Assembly: GCF_000002985.6 (NCBI RefSeq)
Contig: NC_003282.8
Span: forward strand, 11,780,001 to 11,844,000
From: Caenorhabditis elegans
Lineage: Eukaryota > Nematoda > Chromadorea > Rhabditida > Rhabditidae
DNA: 64,000 nucleotides
Reading direction: 5' to 3'
Below the pieces are notes generated by a model. The model saw only the letters and a program-made list of their open reading frames with translations, was not told the DNA's origin and searched no databases. Made by a program: the position numbers and the translations under genes. This document shows, piece by piece, positions 50,822 to 62,560 of this stretch. Position 1 is the stretch's first letter, and the number at the start of each line of letters is the position of its first letter.

Positions 50822-53468
50822 TCAGAGCTTTTTCGTTTCTCTACATGACGAAGAAGAAGCAGATGTGGTGGATGATGACGTAGGTGGTACCAATTGTGGC
50901 ACCGCAGGCTTTTCCCCTTTCTTCATAATCTTCCTCTCGCCCATCGTATATTTCTTCTCCGTGAAACGTTCGCTTTTCCCTTGATTTGTCAGTGGGCGGT
51001 GTTTTCTGGAAATTTTTAAATGTTTCGAATCAATTAAAAAATATTCTAGTACCGAAAATATACGTGCAAGGTACACTTGTCGGAAACATTAAACGCTACT
51101 TTTTTCGGGTCTTCAAACGACGATTTCTGATCCTTTTCCTTTCCATCATTCTTCCGCTTTGGGTCCAGCTTCAATGCTTCTGCTTCTGCCTAGAATATTA
51201 CACAATTTTCAAAAAAAATTGTCGGGAAGTGCATTCTATTGATATTTTTTGTAGTGAAAAATTGAAATTCATTGTTCCTGAGATATTTTTAGATCAAAAA
51301 TTGCAAAACAGCTGCGCTCCATTGAGAATTATGATCTGGAGTATCTCAGCTACCATACCATGGATTACGGTAGACACAATTCATATTTTTCCAACAGCAT
51401 AACGCGGATACTGTAGCTAGAAAGTCTCGCTCACGCCAGGACCCATGCTCCTTACCTTCTTCTGCTGTGTATCGTATTGACGCTTATCAACTTCAAACAT
51501 CAGCGTCCCATGAAAAGTGTTCGCACAAACTCTCTTCAGTTCCCGATCCTTTGTTAAATCCAGCGGATCCACTCCGATCGCCTTATCAACTATTTTCAAT
51601 CGCTCCAACGTGTCCTCCTTTGGATCCAAAAACGGATCGGTTCGCTGAAGTTTTAGCTGAATCGACGCCGGGTTTCCGCTGTGCATTTGTTTCAACGGGC
51701 GGTGCAGCTGGATTCGAACTTTCGGTATCTGCTCGGTGCCGTCACGTGTTAGCCAAAACGGGCGGTTATTGAGGAACACCTCGTTCCGGTTGGCTCCTTT
51801 GTTGGTCATACGCAACTTCCACGCCTCTTCGTCAAACAACTTTTTCGGCAGATCCGGACAGAAATCGATCGGGTCGTTCGAATTGTGTTCCGGGCGGACA
51901 TAGGATTTGGCAAGCATTTCTTTTGTTCTGAAATAATATATTTTTATAGGCACCCGTTCTTTGGACTAACGGTTCAACGGTACAATCCGAAGCTGCTCGA
52001 AAATTCATCTTTCTGTAGATCTTCTTGAACAATCCCATCGGCCCCTTTTGCTGTTGTTGTTGCTGCTGTTGTGCTTGCTCTCGTTGATTCGGCGTCGATG
52101 CTACGGGTGTTGCTCCAGGAGCACCAGGCTGCAGTACAACTTTCGACGGTTGCTTTTGCACCTGCCCTCCTCTGTTAGGTTGCTGTGGCTGGAGAATTTG
52201 CGTCGAAGGCTTTCTCGGTCGTTCGTCGACGGACTTCGGCTCGGCTGGAGGAAGTTTGAGGGAGCGTTCCGTTCTTGCACGAGTCGGTTGCAAATATGCC
52301 GATGGGTGAGAACCTGGGGTTCTCTGAAAATAAGAATTTGCTTGTAGTTTTAACCTTGTTCTCACTAAACCCCTACCTGCACAGGCTGTTGAAAAATCGA
52401 CTTCTTCTGCCGCTTCGATTTCCGCCGACTTTGCACTTTGCCATTGTTGAGGTTATCCGTGCTCGCATCCTCCGTCGACCCCTTCTTCGTCCCCGCATCC
52501 TTCTTCTTGTCCTCGGGTGATTTCTTGTTTTCATCCAACGCCGCCACATCCTTCTTCTTGTGGATATTCCGATCTGTGCTCCGACCACTTTTTTTATCCC
52601 TGGTACTTTGCTTACTCATTTTCTTGTCAGCCGGTGGTACTGCTGATGGTGGTGCTCCTGTTGATGGTACTGGTGCTGATAGTGGTGCAACTGGTGGCGG
52701 TGCTGCTGAAGGTGGTGGTAGTGGTTTCGCTAGAGGTTTATCCAGTTTTTCGGGCTTTTCAGGCTTCCCCGGTTCCAGGTTGGGCTTCTCGAACTTTGAC
52801 TTCTTGTCGTTCTGAAAAAAACTAGTTTTACAATATAAGACAATGAACAATATCCTCAGACAAGCAAGTATCATAGCCTAGAGCATGATCAGTCATCTGG
52901 GGAGATACACAACCTCTTACAAGGGTATTCCGGATACTCTAACCGTTTTACTCCGTCTGAGTTCAACTCTCCCCAAAGCAGGATCCTAACAGTTTCTCAG
53001 GTACTCACCAAGCTCGTCGGGTCCGGAGAAACATGTGCATGTTCTTCCTGCTCTTTAGGCACTTCCCCTTCATCTTCTCTTCCTTGACATTCCTCTATCA
53101 CCCCTTCCTGCCAGAAAATTTCATGCTTTTCCTTCTCGTCCGCATTATTTTCCTCATTTTCCTCCGTCTGTTCCACCGGACGAGCCGGGGGCGGCTCGTT
53201 TTTGTCCGGCGACTTCTGTTGTTTGATGATCTTCTGGGATGGAAACTTTGGCATGAGAGTCGGTGGAAGCTCCATTTTCTTGTTTATATTTGGATCTTCT
53301 TCTATTATAGTCTTCACTTTTCGCCCCGACCTTCTGCTTGCATTTGTGTTCTTTATTTCACTGAAATTTCAGAAAATCAAAATTAATTTTCAAGAAATAT
53401 CTGTGCACTTACTCTTTATTCGATTCTCCAGTGCCGGCGTTTTTCACATTTTTAAGATCTGGCTCCAT
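50822..53468 (-). CDS. Proline/lysine-rich protein of unknown function
   Basis: Seven in-phase exons: 53468-53413, 53360-53009, 52811-52377, 52323-51971, 51927-51456, 51189-51053 and 51005-50822, giving 662 residues. It begins MEPDLKNVKNAGTGESNK. The N-terminal half is disordered-looking: acidic (EENEENNADEKEKHE), then proline/alanine-rich (PLPPPSAAPPPVAPLSAP), lysine-rich (NKKSPEDKKKDAGTKK) and glutamine-rich (QREQAQQQQQQQQKG). The only compact-looking part is residues about 395-600, including DLPKKLFDEEAWKLRM, VFLNNRPFWLTRDG and CANTFHGTLMFEVDKRQYD. A serine-rich tail follows. The exon 4 donor CC|gttagt is inferred from phase. I know no family for it. It lies between two F-box copies on the opposite strand. 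Confidence 0.75.
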
Positions 53469-54387
53469 GATTTGTTGCGTCTACTATTGCTTAGTAAGAG
53501 ACCGTAGAAATGTTACTTCTTCGGTATTGTAAAATATAAAATAAATATTGATTTTTGGAGTGATTATGAGATTTCGAAAAATATAAGATTACGCAACAAG
53601 ATAAGAAATAAATTTAAAACATCACGTAAATTATTAAAATGTAATCTCTTTATATGTACTTAATTTTTTTGTAAACTATTCTTGTTTAATTTGAAATAGA
53701 ATATTTATATTTATAATTAGTTGGAACTTCCAAATTTCCAATTTGGAAGTCACGCCTACAATATTCATTAAACGTAAAACAAAGTCAATAATGGGGTGGG
53801 AGTACTGTCAGAAATTATGACTATAAAAGCCAGACAAAGCAAAAATCACACCGAAAAAGCGAAGTGTCCAATTTTGTAAAACTTAAAAAATTTACTTATT
53901 CATGTCTGGACAATAATATGCACACATTAGCTCGATACTCACCGTTCAAAATTTGCCTGAGATTCCAATTTTAGTTTAGCTTCCAATGTAAATTTATTCC
54001 AATTTCCAAAAAAATTATTTTTTCTAAAACTAAACTAATTAATTGCATTCGATTTAAAATATTTATACACCAATTTTTTAATAGTCTTGCTATCCCACTT
54101 CCCTTTTGGTCTAATTTTTGTATGCATACATTTTTGGATTCCTAAAAAGCAGCAGGAGTGTCTCTAAGGGGATCTACGTCATAAGGTCAATGTGACAGGG
54201 ATGACTACACACAATTAGCCATTCACAGCTCCAAATCGATACTAAATCATTTGCTCTTTTTATCCATCGATTTTCTTTGTTACTCTTTAATAATCCTTCT
54301 CTTTATTTCAGTCTGCTATTGCATTTTGAAGTGCTTTCTTGACTAATAGTAACAAATATTTTCAATTCTACTTGCGATTCCAAAATC
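53469..54387. other. Divergent intergenic gap
   Basis: AT-rich DNA upstream of the proline/lysine-rich gene. The last 240 bases are the duplicated 5' block of the F-box-like copy 2. Confidence 0.6.
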
Positions 54388-56018
54388 ATGGTTCTATCTG
54401 GTTTCCCACTTCTGTTGCTACCCGAAAACGCTAAAAAGCATGTTATTCGAACAATGGACACAGTTTTTCTGTAAGTTTCACAAAAAAAATTGTATTTTTT
54501 TGGTTTGAAAGTCTTGGAAATTACTGATTAAATTTTTGGATGAATCTTTTAGGTCTATCGAAAAAAATATATAAAAACTCTTCTTAAAGTTTTGATTTTT
54601 TGCAGATTCTAACTTTCATTTTGCTCGAAAAGAACAAAGAAGATTGTACAGTCTTTGAAGATAAAGTTTCAAAAATTTGAAATCACATTTGCTCACACAA
54701 ATAAAATTTATATTCTCTATTAGTGCTGCACGCAGCACTAATTTCCAGGCCCTTTTTAAATGCAGCACTATTAGAGACTGCAGTACTACTGGAGACTGCA
54801 GCATTAATTTTCGAACGGCTATTTTCAATTATAGATCACTAGATTTTAGTCACAAAAGCTCATTTTTTAAGCAGAAATTCATAAAAATTGCGAACTTTTG
54901 TAACAAAAAGACCCAATAATTCAATTACTTTCGTAAATTATCAAAAAATCATCAACAATATACAAAAAAATACCCAAAAATAACGAAACTGTCAAGTGAC
55001 TCTTTCAATAGAAAATGGGGTGCAGCACTAATAGAGACTGCAGCACTATTTTTCGGACCCTTTTTGAATGCAGCACTATTAGAGACTGCAGTACTACTGG
55101 ATATGCAGCACTAATAGAGAATATACGGTAGTTTTCCGTACGTCGCGCGTTTTACTGGATCTTGTGCGTTGTGACGAGTATTCAAAGCAAAATCAAGATA
55201 TTTTTCAAATTGATGTCAGAGCCTCCGAGGAAAGAAATAACGTCCAAGAAAATAGACGAAGAATGTATAAACAAAGATGGGAAAAGATGTTCTTTACTTT
55301 GGACTACTTGATGTGGCATTATTCGATATTCTCAACACATCAAAAATTGAAGTGTTTTTCATCTTTATGAACCGTGATTGTCGCATTTTCGAAAATCTTC
55401 CTCAGACATTTTAGGAAGGAAATGTCATTTTTATTTCCTTAGATACTCCACATTCAATTGTTTTCTGGGATAATCTTGACATTGAAAGCATTATTGAAAA
55501 CCAGTTATCCAAAGTTGACAATTTCCAGCATTTGACAAAAGTTGTATCTAACCTCACAACCAGGCCACAAAATAATAATTCAAAATTTCAAATTGCTCAA
55601 CGCAAGTCAGTGTTTTTTGTGCAATATCACATTGAACGATTTGATACTAAATAACAGTAGTTTTGCATACTTGGAATATATGAAGTTTAACGAGAAAGAC
55701 ATCAGCATTTTTCTAAAACATTGGATTAATGGATCAAATGAAAGACTGATTCATTTGTTCTTATCAGGAGAATCCGCGTTCAATGACAGAGAATTGTCTG
55801 TCAAAACTATTCTCAATGGAATTGGTTGTGAGAGAGCTTCACCTACCCGAACAATGTCACATTTGCCTAGCTCAGTAAAAGAGCTTGTTGGTAATTTTCC
55901 AAGCACACTCAAAAATAGCTTCGACATTACAAACAAAGACGGAACTGCTGCAACAGTCACTATAGAAAAATCTACGCGGGACAAGATACATGTTTTCTTG
56001 ACTGTCTGGGATGTATAA
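54388..56018 (+). pseudogene. F-box/FBA2 family copy 2, multiply broken
   Basis: Exon 1 (54388-54470) is intact, but its leader acceptor reads TATTTTCAA, not CAG. Exon 2 from 54606 meets an in-frame TAA at once (TTC TAA where copy 3 has CTC TCA). A hairpin MITE of about 420 bases interrupts it at 54711-55129. The frame change near 49725 of copy 1 is shared, and a TAG stands where copy 1 has TGGGAACGG (about 55413). The C-terminal part (ISIFLKHWINGSNERLIHLF, ending FLTVWDV) remains open from about 55542. The 240 bases after the MITE are almost identical to copy 1, so the duplication is recent. Confidence 0.85.
54711..55129. mobile_element. Hairpin MITE inserted in F-box-like copy 2
   Basis: Left end TATATTCTCTATTAGTGCTG and right end CAGCACTAATAGAGAATATA plus CGGTA are inverted repeats. 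Internal tgcagcactattagagactg words repeat in both orientations. The flanks match uninterrupted copy 1 at 49550-49562. Confidence 0.85.
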
Positions 56019-56364
56019 ATTTACAAATGCTTTTTTATTTATTACTGTATCGCTTAACGGAACGTCTGGAACAGTTTCTATACTAATAACTCGAGACATT
56101 CTACTTTTTGGCCCAAATTGTTTATCTTTATAGCATGTTTCTTCTTTTCTATATTTTTTATTCAAGCATGTAATTTTTTATTTTCTTCATCCATGTTTCT
56201 TGTTTGAAATCAAAAAGTTAATAAATGTTGTTTATCTAAACCGATTATTATCTAATTGACCAACCTCTAAATCCCACCGGGAAAACACACAAATTTTGCC
56301 ATTAAATTCTAGCTTCTTACAGTTATAGGTATTGAACAGTTTCCAACCATGCACATTTGTGTAG

Positions 56365-56512
56365 CTCATTAAAAGAGCTTGTTGATTATTTTCCAAACAC
56401 ACTCAAAAATAGGTTCGACATTATAACTAAAAATGGAACTGCTGCAACAATCACTATAGAAGAATCTATGCCAAACAATTTACGTGTTTCCTTGACTGTA
56501 TGTGATGTATAA
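56365..56512 (+). pseudogene. FBA2 C-terminal fragment
   Basis: A diverged copy of the last 140 bases of the F-box-like genes (LVDYFPNTLKNRFDI-like, ending SLTVCDV) and the following AATTTACAAA 3' flank. No 5' part is present. Confidence 0.75.
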
Positions 56513-56668
56513 ATTTACAAACTTGTGTTTTCGTTATTACTGTGTCGGTTATCTTTTATTGAATAAAAACCTATAACTTCGTTGAATATCAGTTTTGAGA
56601 AATTCTGAAAAATGCTAGTTGCATTTGACCTAAACTTTTTTGTCTTACTTTTCCAAGTCTTACTCCTA

Positions 56669-58309
56669 AACACAGGCAAATCGGGTACGGTCCGTTTACG
56701 GATCTTGGACCAGGAACAGACCATTAACGGGCGAACTACGGATATGAAAAGCGGGACGGACCAATTACGGGCAAACTACGGGGAATGTAAAAAATGGCCA
56801 TTAAGAGGAAAAAATGGATTTTAAGAAAACGAATTTTTTTTTAATACCTATGATACCAGTTGGCTAATTCAAGCATTTTTACGTCGTTAAATGCATTATT
56901 TAGAGCAAAAACCACATTTACCGACCGAGATGGCTCTTGAGCCGTAGTTGGGCCGTTTCCGGTCCGTAGACGGACCGTAAATGAACCGTCCCGGGCACCA
57001 AATTTTTGTTTTTGAAAATTTCAGGTTCTAGCACGGAAAAAGTGCTCAAATTAGCCAAAGGAGAGTGTAGGCACTTCAAAAACTCCATTTTCATGAAAAA
57101 TGTTTTCGTATTATCCTCCGTTTTGGTGATCATCCGTAGTTTGGCCGTAGCCGGTCCGTAGATGGTCCGTAAATTAACCGTCGCGGTCGGCAAAACTGCA
57201 CTTTTTAAAACTAAACCTTGAATCAGGCAAAAAATTAGCCAACTGGCTACAATGAACCAAATAGCATTGTAGGTACTTCAAAAACTCAATTTTCATGAAA
57301 AAAAATTCCTCTGGGCAACCATTTTGTCTATCATCCGTCCAACTGGTCCGTACGCGGCCCGTAATCGCATGCGATCTAACTGAGGCTATTAAGCATTAAA
57401 TTGTGTGTAAAAGAGGTTATATTAATATAATCCTATAAACATATCAATAAAAAAGATGAAATGCCACAATTGGGTAGATACTGTGTATACGCAACGTTCA
57501 CTCTCTGTGCTGGTCTTCTTCAGCTGAGCAACAGGACCATTTTTTGAAATATCATAAAATATTTTACTAACAATACATTCTGGAATCATATCGTTTCTGT
57601 TCCGTGTGTATTTTAAGAAATTAAGGTATCATTCAAGTAGAACGCATATACCTTATTTCCTCTATTAGTATTGCAACCCGGTCCAATCGAAAATTAGTCT
57701 TGCATGCAAGACTAATAGAGGAAATATGGTAAGTACCATTTTTGTATTACAAGTAGATGGAGCACGTATAGGTAGATGTTGAGAAATATGCGAAATAAGT
57801 TCTGAACTACACGAAACTGTCAATTGTTATCGTTCGCTTTCATATAAGTCCAACGGCAAGATGGAGAATCAGAAACTACTGAAAATACAATCGAAAAAGT
57901 TGGTGTAAGACGTGAAAACCAGAAGAAAATGCGCGAGCGCGAGCTAATCGCTATTTATGCGAAGTCTATTGATTTTCCTCACGTGCGCGAACGGCCAAAC
58001 GGTAAGGTGATGGGCCAGTTATCAATCGACAGGCAGTGGACAGGTTCAACTCCGGCTGAGACAGATAGATTTGCTACAACGAAGGATCACCGGAAGACGG
58101 TCTGGAGCAAGACCGGAGCTCGGAGGAGCATTGGGAAAGAAAAAGGGGGCAGCTGGAGGGTGAAAAAATTTTCCCATTTTTTAGTCTCCTTACGGTTCAA
58201 TTACGGTCCGTTGACGGACCGGGAATCGAACCGTGAACTGTTCTTAAATTTGAGCCGTTCCCGGTCCGTGAACGGACCGTTTTGGGCACTTTCCGCTTTG
58301 CCTGTGAAA
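56669..58309. mobile_element. 1.64-kb foldback element with ACGGTCCGT repeats and TA target
   Basis: The left end CACAGGCAAATCGGGTACGG and the right end, read inverted as CACAGGCAAAGCGGAAAGTG, form terminal repeats. Inside, both ends carry ggtccgt-acggacc words. It is flanked by TA. The related sequence at 58625-58640 (CTCCTATGAACCAATTAA) shows the empty site, here split as CTCCTA / TATGCACCAATTAA. No transposase was found. It contains a hairpin repeat at 57650-57733. Confidence 0.85.
57650..57733. mobile_element. Hairpin MITE, diverged copy
   Basis: ACCTTATTTCCTCTATTAGT and ACTAATAGAGGAAATATGGTA are inverted ends, and tcttgcatgcaaga forms an inner palindrome. The layout resembles the TACCGTATATTCTC family. 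Confidence 0.65.
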
Positions 58310-58439
58310 TATGCACCAATTAAAAATTAACATTGAACCGAATTATTTTTAGTTCAACAGGTCTCAGAATCATTTGTATGGATTTATTTCTGGAAAGACC
58401 GAGTGGCAGTGGCAGGTGTGTCTCAAAGGGAATCTACGT

Positions 58440-58620
58440 CATAAGGTCACTCACATGTTTCCTTGACTGCCTGGGATGTATAAATTTACAATAGTTTTCT
58501 TATTTATTACTGTGCCGGTTATTTTTCATTATATAAAAATCTATTATTTCGTTGAGTATCAGTTTTAAGGAATTCGGAAAAATACTAGTTGCAATCGACC
58601 TAAACTTTTTAGCTTACTTT
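58440..58620 (+). pseudogene. FBA2 terminal remnant
   Basis: The words CACATGTTTCCTTGACTGCCTGGGATG-TATAA, the last codons of the F-box-like copies, and about 120 bases of 3' flank similar to 56512-56640, joined to a partial 5' block at 58400. Confidence 0.6.
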
Positions 58621-58950
58621 TTTTACTCCTATGAACCAATTAATAATTAGCATTGAACCGGTTTGTTGCTAGTTTAATAGGTCTCATAATAATTAGTATG
58701 TACTTATTTCTGGAAAGAAAAGAAAAGAGTCGGATCAGTCTTAGTGTCTTAAAGGGAATCTACGTCATAAGGTCAATCTGACAGGGATGGCTACACACAA
58801 TTAATGGTCAATGTAGTCATTCACAGCGTCAAATCGATACTAAATCATTTGCTCTTTTTATCCAATAATTGTCCTTGTTACTCAAAAACAATCCGTCTAT
58901 CTATGTCTTTTTGTATTTTGAAGAATTTTTCAGACTAATTTGAACAAGTA

Positions 58951-58957
58951 TTTTCAG
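58951..58957 (+). promoter_or_regulatory. Candidate splice-leader acceptor of the intact F-box gene
   Basis: TATTTTCAG ends 22 bases before the ATG at 58980. Copy 1 keeps it and copy 2 has lost it. Confidence 0.55.
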
Positions 58958-58979
58958 TTCAACTTGTGATTCCAAAATC

Positions 58980-60244
58980 ATGCAGGACGGTGAATCTAAT
59001 TTCCCTCTTCTCCTTCTACCCGAAAACGCTAAGAAACATGTTCTTCGAACAATGGACGTGGATTTTCTGTATGTTTCCCAAAAACCACAAATTCATATTA
59101 TTGTTTTGCGTACCTATTTTTAAAATATGTTATTCTTACATTTATGAGCACTTGTTTTGCTAGACTTTTTTCAATTAGAAAAAGGAAAACTAAAATCACT
59201 TTTTATTGGAGTGACATCACTGATCATTTTCTCAATTTGTTTTTCAGGCTCTCACTTTCCTTCTGCTCCAAAAGGACTAAACACATTGTGCAATCTCTCA
59301 AACTAAAATTCGAGCATTTTAAGATGGATCTGTTAGGCAAAACGAAGTTGATGATTAATTTTCGATCAACTACAATTTTGCTTGTTTTTAACGCACTCTA
59401 TGGAGATAAAGCATGGAAAGATGTGTTTCGAACTGTTGTGTCAACGGGTCCTCCTAATGCCCGATACTATAACACTAACTTTTTCAAAAGTTTTGGATGG
59501 GAAAGAAAAGAACTCGCAGTTGAAGATACGATTTATCATATATTTGACATTTTGAACACAAACGTGATCGACGTATTTTTGGACTGTAATAACAGAAACA
59601 TGTTTTTCTTCGAAAAGTTATCTCAGACTTTTCGAGAAAGAAACGTTCGTAGAATATCGTTGGGTTCTATGCAGAATCCTATTTTCAATAGTTTTTCGTA
59701 CCTTGAAAACTCTTTAAGAAACCAGTTTCTGGAGTTGGAGGGCCTTGCATATCTTAGAGAATTATATCGTACCTTGCAAGAAGAACACAAAATTTTGATT
59801 CAAAACTTTAACTATCTCAATCCCAATTTGCCTTCTACAGGCAAAATGACATTGAATGAGTTGTTATTAATTAACAGTTCTCACATTACTTTGACTTTTA
59901 ATGAAATGGCTTTGAATGAGAAAAGTCTTAATATTTTCTTGAAGCATTGGATTAATGGATCCAATAAAAAACTTGACTATATGTACTTATCCGGATTTAC
60001 ACAACTCGGAGAGACATCAGTGGCTATCGAAGCAATACTCAAAAGGATTGTTCATAAAGAGGCTTCCCATGACAGACTATTTAAGAAGTTCTATGACCCG
60101 GGATCGAATGGAAATATCGGTGATAATTCATCAAGTCTTAAACATGGATTTGACATAATAAGTAATGACGGAACGCCTGCAACAGCTTCTATACGTATAT
60201 CGGAAGGCGTTATATACTTTCAAATGAAAGTCTGGGACCAGTAA
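58980..60244 (+). CDS. F-box protein with FBA2-like domain (intact copy)
   Basis: Two exons, 58980-59068 and 59248-60244, give 361 residues. The F-box occupies residues about 8-47: FPLLLLPENAKKHVLRTMD, then FLLSLSFCSKRTKHIVQSL. The C-terminal half has the FBA2 pattern of the large nematode F-box family: NELLLINSSHITLTFNEM, then LNEKSLNIFLKHWINGSNKK with LDYMYL. Such proteins join a Skp1-cullin ubiquitin ligase through the F-box and probably select targets through the FBA2 part. These families expand and vary fast in Caenorhabditis. The donor gtatgt and acceptor TTTTTCAG are canonical, and AATAAA lies at 60402. The two other full copies in the window are broken, so this is the only one likely to make protein. 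Confidence 0.85.
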
Positions 60245-62550
60245 CCCTTTCAATCACAATTTATCTTCAAACCATATTTTTTATCTTCCTTTTTATTCTC
60301 TTATAAGAACATGGATGTTGTTATTAATGCAGTAATTGGCGTTTTTTGTCAACTTTACACTGAAATTTTCATTTTCTATACTCATAATTCCTTCGAGCAA
60401 AAATAAATAAACTTTTAAATGATAAATAGACCTATCTCCTCCGAGATCGCGACAAGCTCATAAAACAATATACATCATTTCATCTTAGGTCACGATAAGC
60501 TTAAGATTGCCTTCTTATGAATTCATAGACTAGTCTTTCAGCATCATCTCATTCATTTCTTCAATTGCTTAATCTCGTCAAACCTAATAAAAACACTTTC
60601 ATTGTGTTATCTTATATCCATTTCCTGCTAGGTAACTATAGAAACTCAAGTGTTATGCTAACAGGTGTATATTTCTCCAATGCAACTTTATTTGATATTA
60701 CACGAATCGTATAGTTGTTTTCTGTTCTCGATTATTCGATTTTATATATTAAAACATTGAAAAAAATACACAACAAGGATAGACCTTTCAAGAGGTACAA
60801 TTGTTCAAAGGAAAACATAAGAAAATGAAGTTCAGTGAAGTGAAAGGAAACCTTACTACTAAAATTGTAGGGTGTCTCATGCTGTAGTTATTGAACAAGT
60901 TTTACTACTTATCATGTTTTTGAACTAATTTTTTGGTTGGAACTTGTATAAATTATTCCATCAGTTCAAATAGTAATCTCCATTTTTTTCAAAAAAAAAC
61001 TGTCGGTAATTTGTCTAAAAGCTTACCTAAAATCCCATAGCAAATAGGCAAAGGTTATGTGAAGCTAGGGTGAATTGACTGCATGAACACTATGTGACTT
61101 GGTAGCACAGACTTTGAAGTTTGGTCATCAGTTATAGATAATTTTGTTGAAATGTTATACATGAGCCAAGTGGATGTGAAAAGTAGACACAAAAATAATA
61201 ATTTTTCTTGCTGGAAAAGAGGAAAATAGTGAATAGTTGGAATGATTGGCCACCGAAGTTAAAAATGGCATTTTTTTAATCGTTTAGTATTTTTAACTTT
61301 TTGATATCAATTCTTATATACGGAATTTTTTATACTGAAAAATTAAAATTGCTTTTTCAGTGTTCGCTGTTCAAAAATTTTCTTTGCGAAAAAATGTCCT
61401 AGTAAATAACTGTATATTATTAGAAATTATAAAAGTAGCTAATAAATATTGCGCCATTTTTAGAACTTGATTAAGCCAACTCTAACACCTACGTGAATGC
61501 CTATTTGCCTGCCTACAAGGCAGGCAAGCACGCTTACTCACGTGCATATGTGCCTGGATACCAGAGCATTGAAACATGATAAACATTTTATTACCAAATA
61601 ATTTAGAAACCAAGCAACTTGCAGAAAAATGGAAAATACGCCCGCTCTCTCACCAGCTCGCGCCTCGCCCGCACGCCCGTGCGCCTAAAAAACGCCCCGA
61701 AGAGAAAAAAATTCATAGCTTGTAAAACATTTATTTTCAATTAAATATATAATCTTCCATTATTATGAAACACCAATAATTAACATGATGGCAATTTATG
61801 AAGGTAGGGGAGAAAGGCGCCCCACGCTTCACCCGGTTGGGATGCCTAGGCATTTCAAAGTGTCAGCCCCTGCAACTTCCTCACTTAGCTTTTTTTGTCA
61901 GTTTCAAGATATCAATGACATCATAAATTGAATCCAAAAAAAGACCACCTTCTTTTCCGTTTCTTTTCACATTTCTTTCCTTCCGTTTCTTGCACACCCT
62001 CTAATCACACCCATTGTGTTCCTAGTATTTCTTTTCAAACAATGATCAACTATTTCTTTTTCTTTTTTCTTTTAAATTGTCTCCCATAATATTTCAGTTC
62101 ACAAATCTCAATTGTCAATATTATGTTTCTTCTGTTTCACTTTCTCTGTTCTCATTATTATTTTGGGTTGAAGGGGGGGAAAGGCGCGTGCTCCTACCAG
62201 TTGGCATGGCACCCGCCTTTTTCGAGAGTGTGTCTGTTTGCAATCTCTTTTCTCTATCACACAACAGAAAACGAAAAGGAAAGAAAAAGAAAAAGACAAT
62301 CTTAATTTCGAACGAGTGTTTGAGTGGCTCCCGCTGAGCACAGTCGCCGGGTTCCAATTTTCTCGGCGTCTCTCGTCATTTCCATGTTTTTTTCCTTCTT
62401 CCAAATATGTAATTCCGTGTTCTCGAGTTTCATGTTGTTCTTCACCATCCGTTTAGTTTTGGTTCACCTCTCATTATTCCACACATCTCCATTACTAACT
62501 TCTTTTTCTTCTTAAGAATCGCTATTCTAGTACTATTACTACTTGACAAA
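60245..62550. other. Non-coding 3' region and presumed promoter
   Basis: AT-rich, with AATAAA at 60402, a GTAGGCAGGC-family hairpin near 61500-61555 (ttgcctgcctacaaggcaggcaa), a GC-rich patch at 61640-61700, and polypyrimidine DNA from 61950 to 62510 of the type seen upstream of genes. Confidence 0.5.
61498..61556. repeat. GTAGGCAGGC-family hairpin
   Basis: TTGCCTGCCT and AGGCAGGCAA are separated by two bases and form a near-perfect stem. Confidence 0.65.
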
Positions 62551-62560
62551 AATGAGAAGC
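62551..62560 (+). CDS. Possible 10-base first coding exon
   Basis: ATGAGAAGCA|gtaagttc follows a polypyrimidine promoter-like tract. It would begin a plus-strand gene whose next exon lies beyond a long intron, perhaps outside the window. The evidence is only the start and donor. Confidence 0.2.
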
